A DNA stretch of 64,000 nucleotides, taken from assembly GCA_023055505.1 (NCBI GenBank), contig JALIRH010000035.1, positions 4,830,382-4,894,381 of the forward strand. The letters are read 5' to 3'. The notes beneath the pieces were generated by a model. That model ran no database searches, was not told where the DNA came from, and saw nothing but the letters and a program-made list of their open reading frames with translations. The DNA is from Callipepla californica brunnescens. Taxonomy: Eukaryota > Chordata > Aves > Galliformes > Odontophoridae. Of the stretch, positions 48,301 to 61,100 are shown piece after piece; within the stretch, counting starts at the first letter, position 1, and each line of letters starts with the position of its first letter. Made by a program: the position numbers and the translations under genes.

Positions 48301-50097
48301 AGAAGGCAGAGCTGGTGCATTTCCTGAGGTCCCTTGGCACGGAGGTGCTCTGGTTGCAGGCTGGGAAGCACGCTGGGGTTCCAACCTCATTGACTACTGA
48401 GTCACGACTGCAGTCTCTTCCTCTGCATCCTCATTCATCAAAAGCACGTATTGTTTCAAGGAACCCAGCTCCTGTGCATTGTCTGCATGTTAATAATCAC
48501 GTAATATACAGCCACAGTGTTTATGCTTTACTGGTGAGATAGAAATAGAAATCACACACAGGGCTGGGACAGCAGAGGTTATTTATTTCCACAGAAGGAA
48601 AAATGGCTCCAATTTATTTAGTCGTATAAAAGATAGGGCAACTCAGCCAAACACAAACTCGCTCTTTACTCAAATTGCACATAATTAATCCATCTGTGTA
48701 CCTCCTTGCACCGCATCCATCACAGCAACAATAAGCAGGAAGAGGCCCCTGAGGTCTCCAGGGCCAGCTCTCTGCTCCTGTGCCCAACGTGTCTGTTTAT
48801 TCCACAAAACACAGGAGATAATCTAATGCCACAGGTGAATGCCAAGGCAGATTCGCACCCTACAGGAGAACTCCATGGGCTTGGCCACAGACCTACTCGG
48901 AGACGCAGCTCCCTCTCTAGAGGACATTTCAGGGCAGTCTCAGTTCTTGTGTAACCAAGAGCTCCTCAGAGCATCCGACCCTCCTGCTCTCAGTAAGGAA
49001 AGAGACAAGTTGAAAGTGTATGCTTATACACATCATCTTCTTAGCCACCTCTTTCCATTTGCTTAACTGCTGCATATCCACTCCGATATGGATTTCCTCC
49101 TCCCCTCCTCAGCTTTCTGAACACAGCACATTTTTCATGTCATTTTCTTCTCTCAAACGTTTTGCATTCTCAGGCCCCCGTGATATCCTCAGCATCTGCT
49201 GCTGCCATAAACCACAATTCTCAGGCTTCAGCTGCTTGAGGTAGCGACCTCATTTACTTAACTGATTTGCTTTATAAACAACGGAGGGAGAAAAACGATA
49301 AAGGAACAAAGCGGGGAAGGCACTCACTTGAGATTAACAAGGAAAAGAAAGAAAACATCTGTATCAGAGCGTGCAGAGTGTGTCTACACCACTGTGAGTG
49401 TGACTTCCAAAGAGACAGCTCTCCATTTTTACTGGAAACCAAACCACACCTCCACCAGCACACTCCCTTTCACTCCTCCCTCCTCTTGTCCCCTATTCCC
49501 CTTCCAGCTCAGGAGCCTCTTCCCAAAGCTACCTCCAATTTAAAGATGGCACACCAACGCAAAATCCAGAACCAGCAAACAGAGCTCAGCTCTTGTTTAA
49601 GCCATAGCAAAAAAAAAAAAAATCACAGCATTAGGTCAGCCTCCGTAATTAGCTACACTTATAAATTAATTAAAATTCTGTTGACACAGCTGACAGCAGC
49701 TGCAGGTGGTCAGAAACACAAAGTAGCTGCTTACTACAAAGCCAATTAACATCAGAGGGCTCATCGGAGCATTTCCTATGCAGGTCGACCTCAGATGGGA
49801 ACAAGCGGTCAGTTATTCCATCAGATAGCAACTACACCAATATCCCATCCCAAGGTAATAAAGCTGCCTTCATTTCAAACACCCAGCACACAAGAGCTGA
49901 GCACCAAAAAGCATCGCATTCCAGGAGACAAGTTACTCATTTTAGGGCTAACCTGAGAAACATGCTTCTCCTAAAAGTGAAGGTGCCAGGAGACCAGAGC
50001 CTACCAATGACATTATCACAACAGAAGGGTCAAGCAGCCCTCCTGCTCAATGCCCTTTCATCTTCTAACCTAGCCAGGAGCCCCAGCCCTTCCCATT

Positions 50098-50245
50098 GAG
50101 CCCAGAGCCCAGAGCCCAGAGCCCAGAGCCCAGAGCCCAGAGCCCAGAGCCCAGAGCCCAGAGCCCAGAGCCCAGAGCCCAGAGCCCAGAGCCCAGAGCC
50201 CAGAGCCCAGAGCCCAGAGCCCAGAGCCCAGAGCCCAGAGCCCAG
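50098..50245. repeat. Heptamer microsatellite (GAGCCCA)n, 21 copies
   Basis: About 21 uninterrupted copies of the 7-bp unit GAGCCCA on the plus strand (TGGGCTC on the minus). The minus strand has regularly spaced GGG runs separated by four bases, a G-quadruplex-compatible pattern. Because 7 is not a multiple of 3, all minus-strand frames stay open and produce long Gly/Leu/Trp/Ala/Ser pseudo-proteins. It lies at the edge of the PRDM10 CpG island. Confidence 0.97.
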
Positions 50246-50867
50246 CACGGAAGGGCAGCGAAGGACGCGACCCCACTGCAGGTGCCCACCCCACCCGCCC
50301 CTTATATACTCTCCTCGCCCCCCCCCGCAGCCAATCCGGAGAGTGGGGCGCAATGCCCCCTCCTCTCGCTAAGCCAATGGGAAACGGGGGCGCGAGGCAC
50401 GCAGCCAATCAGGTGGGGCAGGTGCGCCCCTTCCCGCCGCCGCACGCCCCACCGCGAGTAACCCCACTGCCCCCCCCGCCCCCCATCCTGCCCCTGCCGG
50501 GGCGCCCGACGCTCACTCAGCCCCAACCACTGAGGCACTGGGGGGGGGGGGGGACGGGGGCTAATGGCGAAAGGCCGCGCCGAGCAGACAGACGAGACAG
50601 GAAGGCCCGGCCGCCTGAGCGAGGGGAGCCGGACTAAGCACGGGGCCAGGGAAGCGAGCGGCCCTCCGTAACGGGGGGCTGAGCGCCCGCAGTGCTGGGG
50701 GGGTACAAGGTGGCAACGGCGCACACCACCCCCACCCCCCCCCCGGTGTGAGGTGCCGGGGTCCGGACTGTACCATCCGAGGAGGGGGGGGCGGGGGTGG
50801 GGGCAGCCCCTTTCCCTCCGGCCGGGCCGGGTGGGGGATCCCGGCTGGGGCGGGGAGCGGACCGTAC

Positions 50868-51030
50868 CTCTCCCGCGGGGCGGGGGGGGGGGGGGGGGAG
50901 GGGAACGATCTCGCCCTTCTTCCCCCCCCCCCCCACTCCCGGGAGCGAACGGTTTATCCCGGCCGCAGCGCTCAGCAGCCGCCAGCTCCGGGCGCCATCT
51001 TGGGTGCGACTAAAACAACACGGCCGAAAC
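50868..51030 (-). other. PRDM10: PRDM10 non-coding first exon (candidate)
   Basis: Ends at the donor GAGAG|gtacgg (50868/50867) and includes the YY1 motif near its 5' end. Alternative donors on the same strand are CTCAG|gtaacg (exon end 51095) and GTGAG|gtgagg (exon end 51178), so alternative first exons are possible. Boundaries are predictions. Confidence 0.4.
50994..51002 (-). promoter_or_regulatory. YY1-type site
   Basis: Minus strand reads CAAGATGGCGCC, matching the YY1 core AAGATGGCG. In many YY1-dependent promoters this motif lies just downstream of the start site in the sense orientation, as it would here for PRDM10. Confidence 0.55.
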
Positions 51031-51666
51031 CCCCGGCGCGGCCCCGCCGCGCTCCCGCTCCGCGCTGCCCTCCCGGACCGTCCCATCGCGTTACCTGAGG
51101 GGGTCCCGTGCGGCTGCCGCGTCCCGGCCGCCGCCGCCGGCCCCGCTGCGGCCCCAAACCCCCCCACCTGTCCTCACCTCACAATGGTAGCTGCAGAGCG
51201 GGAGGGGGGGGGGGGGGGGGAACGGCCGCCCTGAGCTCATTACCATAATCTGCCTGGCAACAGTCCGCGGCGGAGCGCGCTGATTGGCTGAAACGCCTCC
51301 GCCCGCGAAGACGGGGCGCAAGAGTCGTCGAGAAAAAGACTCGGGAGGCGGCCAGGTCAGGAGGCCTGCGAGCAAACTGCGGGGGGGAGGAGGGGGCAGA
51401 TCCACGGGGATGGGGGGAGAAAACCGCTGCCCAGGCCTTCACCACCCCCCTCCCCCCGCCGATGCTCGCCACCAATCAACGCGCCGCTCTCATCCCCGCA
51501 CCGCTCCGCAGAGGTCCTTCCCGCCAATCCGAGCGCTCCTCTTATCGCGGCTCTCCGCCCCCTGCTGGGGGAAGGCGGCGTTGGGGGGGCGGCGAGCAGC
51601 GCCCCCTGCTGGGAGGGCGGCGGCGAGCGGAGCGCCCCCTGGCGGCGGGGAGGAACCGCGGCCCCC

Positions 51667-52143
51667 ATGGGGTTAAGGGGCTGTGAGGGCGTCGGGCCCC
51701 AGCACAGCACGTCCAGGAGCGGGCGATTCCCCCCCGCAGCTGCAGGACCCCCAGCTCGGCTCAGCCACGGCATCGCACGCGTTCACAGAAGGGTCATAAT
51801 CCCCATCGCTGGGGAATACGGCCACCGCGGTGGGGTTTATTGCCACGCTTTCCGTTGCTGCTGTATCTTCTGTGTGGAAGAACACAGCTCTGCTCTGCCC
51901 GTGTTTGCCATCAGCATGTGCTCAGGAAGCTGTCCGAGCCAGTGGCTTCGCAGAGGTTCCCTAAATACGATGATCTGTGTGTATTCCAGACCCTGCAGCG
52001 TATTCCACATGGCACGCTGTGTTTTTGGGCAGTACTTACAGAGTCAGTTTCTTCCTCCCTCCTATACGTGGTTCCCATTCCGTGATACCACGCTGAAACG
52101 CTGGGACAACGAACAGCAAAAGGAAATGCACGAGAGCAAATAA
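51667..52143 (+). other. 158-codon ORF at CpG-island edge, uncertain
   Basis: Opens with an ATG in fair context (ccccATGG) and ends in TAA that overlaps an AATAAA hexamer (52139-52144), with a GT-rich stretch just after. The protein has no recognised domain; it starts Gly/Arg/Pro-rich (GC-rich DNA) and becomes Cys/Phe/Tyr-containing. It could be a single-exon non-coding transcript end or chance. I do not recognise it. Confidence 0.15.
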
Positions 52144-55100
52144 AACCACTTTGTATCCCCTATTTCTCAGCAGCTGTCTGTGCTCGTTTCAGGAAAATAA
52201 GGAGGCATTCTCACGTTGACCTATTTTATTTGGGATTTCTGATGTTCGGAGTACTTGAAACATTTCAGCACTGCCTTGCGTACAAGCAGGCCACTGTGTC
52301 ACGCTTCCATGCATCCCTATGGCTGTGCAGCTGAGCGCAGGAGGACCTGAGGACCATCCTCCCCTGGTACACGGGTCACTTGCTGGAAGTTCTTCATGGG
52401 TATCTTCTCCCCTCGGCTTAGGGAGACCGATTCAGGGCAGGCAGTCGGTGGCTGCACCGAGCTGCCAGATGCAGAAGAGGCGTGCTGCTCTGATTCATCA
52501 TCTGCCATATCTGGAATCTGATGTAATGCCCATTGTATTTCCCACATTTAATGCATTCTTTCTGATGCTCCAGCACAGGCTTCATTTATCCGACGGCCTC
52601 ACGCTGTCAGAGTGAGAAAAGCCTTCATATTAGGTTATTTCTAGTCCTCACAGATAGCCTAAATAATTCCCCTATCTGCCTGTGTTGTCTGGAACAGCAC
52701 TGTAACCCTCCACAGAACCCTCCTTCCTCTCATCCCAGGGCTGCATCTCCACCTCTGCACCCTCTCATCTGTGTAGTGCTGCTCCAGCTGTGCACACTGT
52801 CCTGCCTTCCCCGCTCTCTCATCCCCATGGCCACTGCATGGCACGTTTTTCTGTATCACAGCAGTGAGGGCAGTGCTTTAGGACTGGTTCAGGAACCCCC
52901 ATCTCCTTCCAGTCCTCCTTCACAGCTTCTCTTCAGCCTACGTCTCTCGGCTGCTGGTTCCGTTGGGGTTACTTGATTTTTCGTGACGTTGTCGCATCCT
53001 GAGGGGCACGTAGATTAAAATGAGACAAAGAAAAACGCTCAAGTGCTGTAAACTCATTTGAGTTATGTAAGCAGACCGTGCCTCGATGGCCCCACTGACC
53101 TCTCCCAACCACATCTGTGCATGGTAAGCAGGCACTCCCATCCAGATCTGCAAATTAAACTGAGCGTGGAGTCAGGCTGAGCGTTGTAGTACCCACTGAA
53201 CTTCCCTCGTGCAAGCCTGATTTAAAATACCAATCTAGAAGATGGAGAAAAATGTTTGTTAGAGCCTTCTAAATTATAATGCAGCTGAAATGTGATTACT
53301 TTGCATTCTGCTTGGAGAATGTGAAGCATGGGGAAGGTAACGATATGAGTTTACTGATTTAGAGCAAGCCACGGTAAATGTAATTAAGATTGGCTCATGT
53401 GAGACATACAAATACAACATTCAAGTGTAACAGAGGGCTCCTGTTGTCATTCCCTCCTGAAAAAAAAAGCTGCTTTCTTAAAATAAGCCAAATTATTCTT
53501 TGCATTCTGCAAGGAGAAGTTCCACCCAACAAGCTGGGCTGTCCTAATAGCATCTACCTAATAATCTCCAAATTGTTTTGACTTAAAAGGTAAATTAAAT
53601 TTGTACCATTAAGGAAAGCATTTCATCACACGCACTCGCTTCGGCTACCTTCGTCTGATCTGCACCCGCAGTAATGTCATTCATTCCCCAACATTTAATA
53701 AATACAGGCAGAAAAATGAATTACAAAGCAATTTACATGCTCCACAACATACTCCGCTGTGCATTTAGCAGAAACGTGCACTGACTCTTTGCTAAAGGAA
53801 GCTTTTCAGTTCACCTGTGTAACAAAGCCACTCCGGTGCAGGCGCTGGAAGAGCACCTGCCTGGCTGCAGCCTCCAACGGGGACTGCAGCTCTGAGTTCT
53901 GGACAGGTCTCCCCTGCAGCCTCCAGGCGTTCAGCCCCACCGTGGGGACACAACACTCCCAGCCCCTGTGGCTGATGGCTTGCGCAGGTTCACATCTGGT
54001 TACGTTGGGGCACTGTCATTGGCAGCAGGTCGTTCTGTGCCAGCTGCGAAGTAACCAGCAGCTGTTTTCCTCTCCTCCCCACGAAACAGGCTGGGATGGC
54101 TCAAAACTATCAGTGATGCTTTCTGACGTTTCTGAGCCCGCTAGAAGCAGAGCTGAACAGAAACAAAAGTCAAATATTTCCTCGCAGAATTAATGCCATA
54201 CGTAGGCATCGTAACAGTGCCTCCAGATTAAAGAACCACGAAGGATTTAAAGGGCTTCACTTCCCTAGAACACCTCCTGGGCTCATTAATACCTATCCCT
54301 CTGACAGCAGCTTCTCCAAAGGAGATGATGAAGGCAGTCTGAGCCACCTCTGCTGGAAAGGGGAGCTCCCTCAGAGATAACCCTCCTACTGCAGGTAGGA
54401 GGAAAGGCCACGTGGAGAAAGTGGAGCAGTTGCATTTAATGCTGCCACATTTGATCATGTGGGTGCACTATCCCCCCAGGCTTCTTGCTGAACAGCAGAA
54501 ACGAGCGCCGTGCCCGGGGAAAAGCCACTAATCATTACAATATGTATCAAGATAGAAATATCTGCCAAGAGGATATTCTTCCTTACATGGTCAGAAATGA
54601 GAGCATCCGATCCTTCCCGTGAGCGTGGGAGTTGGAGGGGGTCCCAACCACTGAGCATCACCTGAGCAGAGCTCCTCCCAACTGGGATTGACATCTTTGC
54701 CATTGTAACCTCAACCAGGAGGCTGCGAAGTGTCACTAAGGACAAACAGAGCTCTCTCAAAGCTTATTTCTGCTTATTTGTTCTAATGCCAAGATTTTTA
54801 TGGAGCTAGGAGAGGGGACTTCTTTTTTTCCCCTCTACTGTTTACTCTCCTCATGTATTTATAGACAGCAGTCATATCCTCTCCTATAATTTGTTTTTGT
54901 TAGGCTGTGCACGCTCCTTTTATCTCCCCTTGTACAGAGTGTTCCCTGCGCTCTACTTTGTCTTACTGCTAGAGCACTACAACAGAGGATTTGAAAGTAA
55001 GTTTTCAAGTTAAAGGACTTTTGTTTGAAGCAGTTTCAGAAAGTCCTGGTGAGGGAAAGAGCTCCCACTGTGAAACCTATAGCTCCTATTGAATAGAACA

Positions 55101-58100
55101 CATCTCAGAGCGTGCAGAAACACTCACCAACCACAGCCCCACCCCAAGGAACCCAAGCAAAACAAGAACTGGAGATAGCACTCTGAATATCCCAGGCCAA
55201 AAATAAAAAACCCACAAAGCAGGTCAGAGGTACAGCCACAAAACAACCCCCCAGGCTACAGCAGAGCCTCGCAGCAACAACCGAGATCAGACAAAGCAGA
55301 GCACTCACCACAGAGCAGAGCCAGGATCCTCCAGGACCATCCAGGTGGGGAGTGGTGTCCCAGGGCTGCACCTGGATGGGTGGGTGGGATCAGGTTAGGA
55401 TGCTGGGATTTATAAGTGGCCCCAGGTGAGGAGCACCCTGAGAGCTGCAGGCTTGGAGGTGAGGATTTGTTTCTATACCTCTTTTCTTTCTATGTTGTGG
55501 GGGCTTCATTTTGGTACTGTGTCTCTTTTAACGCTGCACTTCACCTTTCCGTGGAAGTTCACAGCCCTGCTTTGAAATAGCTTTCTGAAGCAGTCGTGTG
55601 CTTTGCTCGTGTTTATTTATTCTGTGCCCTTAGGCTGCGTTTTTTATTTACTCTGCTTTTCAAGTTTCCCCCTACCTTTTCTCCCCATGATCAAACAGTC
55701 AGAGCTCTGAGAAAGAAACCTCTGCTGGTGCTTTCCCAGTGGGTTTTGGGGTTTTGTTGCTCAGCGCAAGAAAAACAGCCCTTTTCCATGCTGATAGTGT
55801 TGCACTACCATCAGCATCTCTGGTATTTGAGGCTGCAGCGTCCTGTTTGAATAACCATCCCTGCAGAGAGATCTGCACCTGCAGCAGCGTGGGGCTGTAT
55901 TGATTTAGATGTCACTTTGGATTACATTCAAAACATTTTTTTGCAGAGCGGTTCTTTGCAGTGGGACGTGTCCTTCAAGAGGAGAGCTGTGTCAGTGGAA
56001 GGGAAATGTTTGCTTTAGCGGTTGAGTGGTGTAAAGGAGGGGATGCTTTGAAAGGTAAGCGTATTCCACCCACGCTGCAGACACATACCTGAGCATCTTG
56101 GAAAACAAGTATGTTAGAGGAGCGGGAGGAATCAAATGAGGTAAATGTATAACCAGTGCCAAGATTTGTCGGAGTTCAACGCTGCCTTATTTCAGGAGCT
56201 GACAGAAGAAAAATGCTATCATGTGAGGCAGCTCAGAGCTGCAGCCTCTGCCCTGGTGCAGATGGCTCCAAATGAAAGCTGCTGCTGCCAGCCAGGCAGG
56301 AGGAGCATGGCCCAGGGAGTGCTGCAGACAAGTGGCATTGCAGGAGGCATTCGGGTGCTGTGCTCTGCAGAGCAATAACGTATTAATCTGCTCTATGGAA
56401 ATCTTTCAGTGTAGTGAACGGGGCATAACCCAATTATTTCAACCCCCTGTTTTGGGTTTTTTCTTCCTGTTGCTTTTCACTGTAGGGAAAGCTCCTCGTT
56501 GTCAATGCTTGTGTAGTGTGCACACTCTGTTACATATCCCAGGTGTGTGCAGACACCTGGCCAGGCACCAAGCACAGGACCCTTCCTCAAAGCAGTGCAT
56601 TTACACAGTGAGAGGTGAGCGTTCATTCTTCCAAACCACGACGGCAGTTCTCAGCATCTGTGTTATTACAGAACTGTTCAACTGTTGCTCTGAACTCTCG
56701 TAACCTCAGCCTGCGTGCAGTGGAAAAATTCAGGGCTTGCTCGCTAGGGCATGATGCTGCAGCTCACAGGGTTTGCTGTGCACCCAGCTGAGAGCGCTGG
56801 TGTGTCCCACATCACACTGGGTCTGCTCCGCTTTAATTCTGCAGGAGCCCTCCTGGAAATGTGTCTTAAGAGTTTTGCTGTCGGAGTAGAACTACTATTT
56901 CACGGTGCTCTAAAATGCAGTTGCTCAGGGCTGTCCTTGGAGCTGACAAGCTGTGGTGGGAGCTCGGGATGGATCTGGGCTGGAAGTTTTATCAGAGGAA
57001 CCCAGAATTTGACCTCTGGTTTTCAAAACGGTTTCAAGTGCTTTGCCTGGTGACTTTCACTGCATAGTGAGAGCACAGATATTGGGGCATTTCTTAAAGC
57101 AGGTTTGGGATCATTCTGATGTGCTGTTTGTAAGCCTGCACAAAGAGGGACACTTCTCCTGGGGATAGGAGTGAGTGGGGAACTTGCAATAAATGTGTAA
57201 GGAAAACACTTGTTTCTAATTTGGGGTTTAAAACTCATTTACTGTTGTTCTCGGTGTTGGCTTTGACCTCCATCCTCAAAGCTGAGTGAAACAAACACCT
57301 CCAAACGTGAAACCAACAAAAAGCAGTTATCTTGCTCACTGGGTATCTGCCTTGGTTTAATCTTCTCCTTTGAGCCATTCACTTTCTGGTGTAGTGGTGG
57401 TGGAGAACATATTAAATACTTCACAAAATAGAATTCTGTATAAGCAGGGTGACTGCAGCCCTGTGGAAACACATGGAAGGTGTAATTGAGGCTAGAAGGC
57501 AATTCAGTATTCTTTAACACCACCGAGGGTTGATCCCCTTTCCTCCTCCATCATCAGGTTTTCTTTAGCAGCTGATGTATTGGTTGATAAAGTAAATACA
57601 GAATAAAACTGGATGGCAAAGCCCTCTACGGTGGCTCTTCCTCAATGGGATGCTCCATAGTGAATTATGCAGCTGCTGAAACGCTGTGAAGGTTTGAGTC
57701 GAAGGCAGAAAACCAGACTCAATGTGCAGAGTGGTTTTCCCTGCCAGGATTTAAGGAGACATTTTCCCAATGTCAGGACCTTTAAGGAGCAGAGCGACGT
57801 ATGTCACCATGAACTCATTTCATTGTTTCCCGTCGCTGTACTTCTTGGGTTCTTTTTTGGTAAACGATTTCCTGCCCCGTGCCAGATGCTGTTTTCCTTC
57901 ACAATGAAGGAACAGTTCTTTGTTAGTGATATCACAGTATTATACCACAGTCCTTATTGTGGCTTCTCAAATTTAGCGTACTGAAACGCGTCCTTTGTTG
58001 GTTGTGTGGGGGCTTTGAGATCTGGGGTTTGATTGAAGTCAGCCTGTAACAAAAAAGAAGGGACAGAGGCTGGGGAGCTTGGATGGCATGCAGAGAAACA

Positions 58101-61100
58101 CGGAAACAGGAGAAGGGCAGAAAGTGGAATATTTGATATATCCTGTCTCTTCCTGTGTAGATAGAGGAAAAACTTGAAGTAATGCTTTGCTGCTGTAGGC
58201 ATGGAGCTGCTGATCCTGCCCAGGGGTTTCCCTAGCCCCAGTGGCTGTGGGGTCGGGCTGAGGGCTGCTCCTTCTCCCCTCCATACGTATGTTTCCTGGC
58301 CAGAAACAAAGCATGGATGACCACGTGCAAATAATTTCTAGTTCTTTATCTGAATCGTGGGCTCTGGCCCTCCTGAACAGAGCCTGGAAGCTGCTATTCC
58401 CTTCTGGATGTGATCTGTGGGTTTCCTAGCATGGTAATGCAGTTCCATTCTGTGCTGGCGTAAGGCTTATTAGAACTGCTGTATGTGTTTGTGCCAGTGT
58501 CCATGTGCACAGCCGTGAATCCCTTTGAAGGGTTATGTAAAAGTCTATTTTCCAGAAGACAGAGCAAATACAAGGAAGCTGCTTTACTTACTTCAGTTCT
58601 GATTGTGCAAGGAGGGGAATGTAAAATTCACCTGGATGATAAATGCAGGTTGTGGCACTTCGGATCCCGTGGGCCTGTGTCAGGTTTAGGGGTGTGTCTG
58701 TATGTGCACATGTACATGCACATCCTTCAGTGTAAACTGATACAGGGACATAATCGTATGTTTATTGTTTGCCTCTGAAAAGCAAACTGGAAAGAGGGAA
58801 ATCATTAAGTAAATATTGGTTTGAGATCTTTCCTGGGGATATACCTTCTTGGGTGGTTTTGGAGCCTCTCTGGCCAACGAAGGAGCTGGCAGACAGCTCT
58901 GTCACCTGGTTATGCTTTCAGGTTGATGGCGAAGGCTGTACGATGAGGATAAACTTTGTCAAAAACAATCTGCAGGGCAATCGTTAACGGGCAGATAAAT
59001 GAACACATCTGGCTGACCAGAGGAACCTGCCTTCACACAGCAGATGTTACACTGCTCATACTGCAGTGCTTGCTGAAGTGGATTTTCGTATCATCGTTCT
59101 CAGTTTTAAATTCAGCCCTTAAATCCCAACAGGGAATTCACTACCAGCCATTTGCATTTTAAAGAGAAAACTCAAACCTCAATAGAGTGCTCTACTTAAG
59201 ACTCCTTTTTATATAACTTGGCCAATGAGCTCCATCCTGGTGGAGGCCTTGGGGAGTCAACCCAAGGACTGAGATGAGACAGAAACACTTGGAAAAAGCC
59301 TGGTAAATTGCTCTGTGTAATGCAGTGCCTGCACAGAGCTCTCCTGAGAGCTGCTGCCCTCGTGGCTGTGCCCTTGGTGGTGGGGGAAAGGAAGACCTTC
59401 AGCCTTTGGAAACCATCTGCCTCCATCACAGGTCATTCTCCCTTCCGGAGCACGAGGGGAAATCAACGTGAACTTTGAGTTCAGATTTTGCAAGATGGGG
59501 AAGTACAGTGGGAAAGTTACAGGCAAAGCGGCGTACTTTCTTGCAACAAAGATTTCTTTGGGCTGACTCATCTTACGAGGAAATGTGATTCAGGAAAGAA
59601 ACGAAGTAGGCTGCTCTCCCCCTCAGGCCACGGGTTTGCAGGTGGAAGTTGTAGGCGGTCCACTCCTTCCCTTGGAGATGCTGGGATTCATCTTCTGTGC
59701 TGATGTCCCAGTTCCTTGAGCTGAGTCGTGCTCTCTTCAACTGCAGCAGACTTCAAATACGTATACATTTCTCTATTTCTTATTGCCAGGAGATGCGATA
59801 TCCTGGCTGTTTCTTGCTGAAGGCATTTGAAAGCTTTGAAAGTACTGCTAATTATTTTCTTGGGGTCCTCTGAAGAATTTTACATTTCGAATGTTATAAA
59901 AAAATGTACGGAGTAGGAAGCCACAATTTTAAACAAGTTTATAAATCAGTACCGGAGAGCATTGTCTCAGTTTGGGTCCAATTGTAGAGCAAGGTCCTCA
60001 AGCAGGAATCCCTGTGCCTGGGAATTCCAAAACCCCACTGAATTTCACTCCAGCTCAGTTGAAGAATGGGCACGAGGCCCTTCAGCTCCTTGCTCTGGTG
60101 ACAGGACCTGGAGGGCACAACTCCTGGGTCCTCGCCGTGCTCCCTCACACACGGCTCCCTTGTCTCCAGGTTGCACATTTCAAGAAACTGAAGTCATTAT
60201 TCCCGTGTTGACATAAGAATGACTGCGTGGCTGGGAGCCGTGAAGCTTGTAATGATGATTGCAACAGGAAATGTAGCTTAGTATTTGTTTAAACAGAATG
60301 ATGCAGACTGCAGCCGTCTGTGCTGATACCAGATTAAAGCTGGGGGGGTGGGGGACTCACTTTGCTGCTGTGTGCCCAGGAGAAGAAAGGGTTGGAAGTA
60401 TTGTGCTGCTGGTGGGGAGAGGTTGCTAGTAGTAAAGCTTCATGGGTGCAAAATGTTTGACAGATGTGAAGTGCCTCCCAGCCTTCTCAGAGCTCCTCGT
60501 TTTCTGTTCCTGTGCCATGTGCTGCTCCTTGACGCACCTCGCTGCAAGCAAAGTGAGTAACTGTGCAAATAAGTGATGGGGGAGAAACAGGGTGACTTCA
60601 GCGTGATGTGGAAGAGCTTGTTAGCACAGAATGCTGTGATGCGTGGTGAAACACGCTGAATCAGGCCTGACTGCAGAAGGAGGGGCAGAGGTTTTGCTGT
60701 TAGATCGCACTCATCTTCAAAGCTGCTGCAGATGATCCCACCTTTATTCAGCAGGACGCAGCCCCGAGGTTTTTATATTCTGTGTTGTTCGCTGCCAGTT
60801 GTTGAGATGAGTTGGCTTTTAATCCACCAATGAATACTGAATGAAGAACTCAATCATGAATCAGATCTCTTTTTTTTGCTTGCTGGTAATACAAGGCATT
60901 TTTATTTTCCATTTCAGATTTCTTTTGCTGTGCAGGACAAAAATAAATTACGAGAGGAAAGAAGTTGAAATTGTTCCTCTCGAGCATCCCTCCCGCATCA
61001 ATGCTTCATCTTCCCATTATGTGCGATATCGTTAATCATTCTGCTCTGATATTTGACACACATTTGTGGGGAGAAAATCGGATCTAATATAGAAGATGCA

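Larger units (their letters stand above)
43455..50867 (-). other. PRDM10: PRDM10 first intron (5' UTR intron)
   Basis: From the leader acceptor at 43455 up to a donor in the CpG island; the upstream boundary depends on which of three donors is used. Contains the 44-bp tandem duplication and the heptamer array. No coding exon of another gene recognised. Confidence 0.6.
50290..51720. promoter_or_regulatory. PRDM10: PRDM10 CpG-island promoter
   Basis: About 1.4 kb of very GC- and CpG-rich DNA with inverted CCAAT boxes (attgg at 50411 area and 51281-51285), G/C homopolymers and a YY1-type site. It is the only CpG island upstream of the PRDM10 start codon. Confidence 0.8.

Noticed and set aside
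50030..50408. Minus-strand ORFs encoding repeated GLWALGS and the plus-strand PEPRAQS ORF
   Set aside because: These come from the heptamer microsatellite, which is stop-free in several frames.
50634..51167. 177-codon minus-strand ORF in the CpG island, and overlapping GC-rich ORFs on both strands
   Set aside because: Stop codons are rare in such GC-rich DNA; the products are Gly/Pro/Arg-rich, encoded through G homopolymers, and overlap each other in several frames.
55105..55371. 88-codon minus-strand hydrophobic ORF
   Set aside because: No ATG start (opens at GTG), no recognised domain, and its composition follows from the T-poor plus strand.
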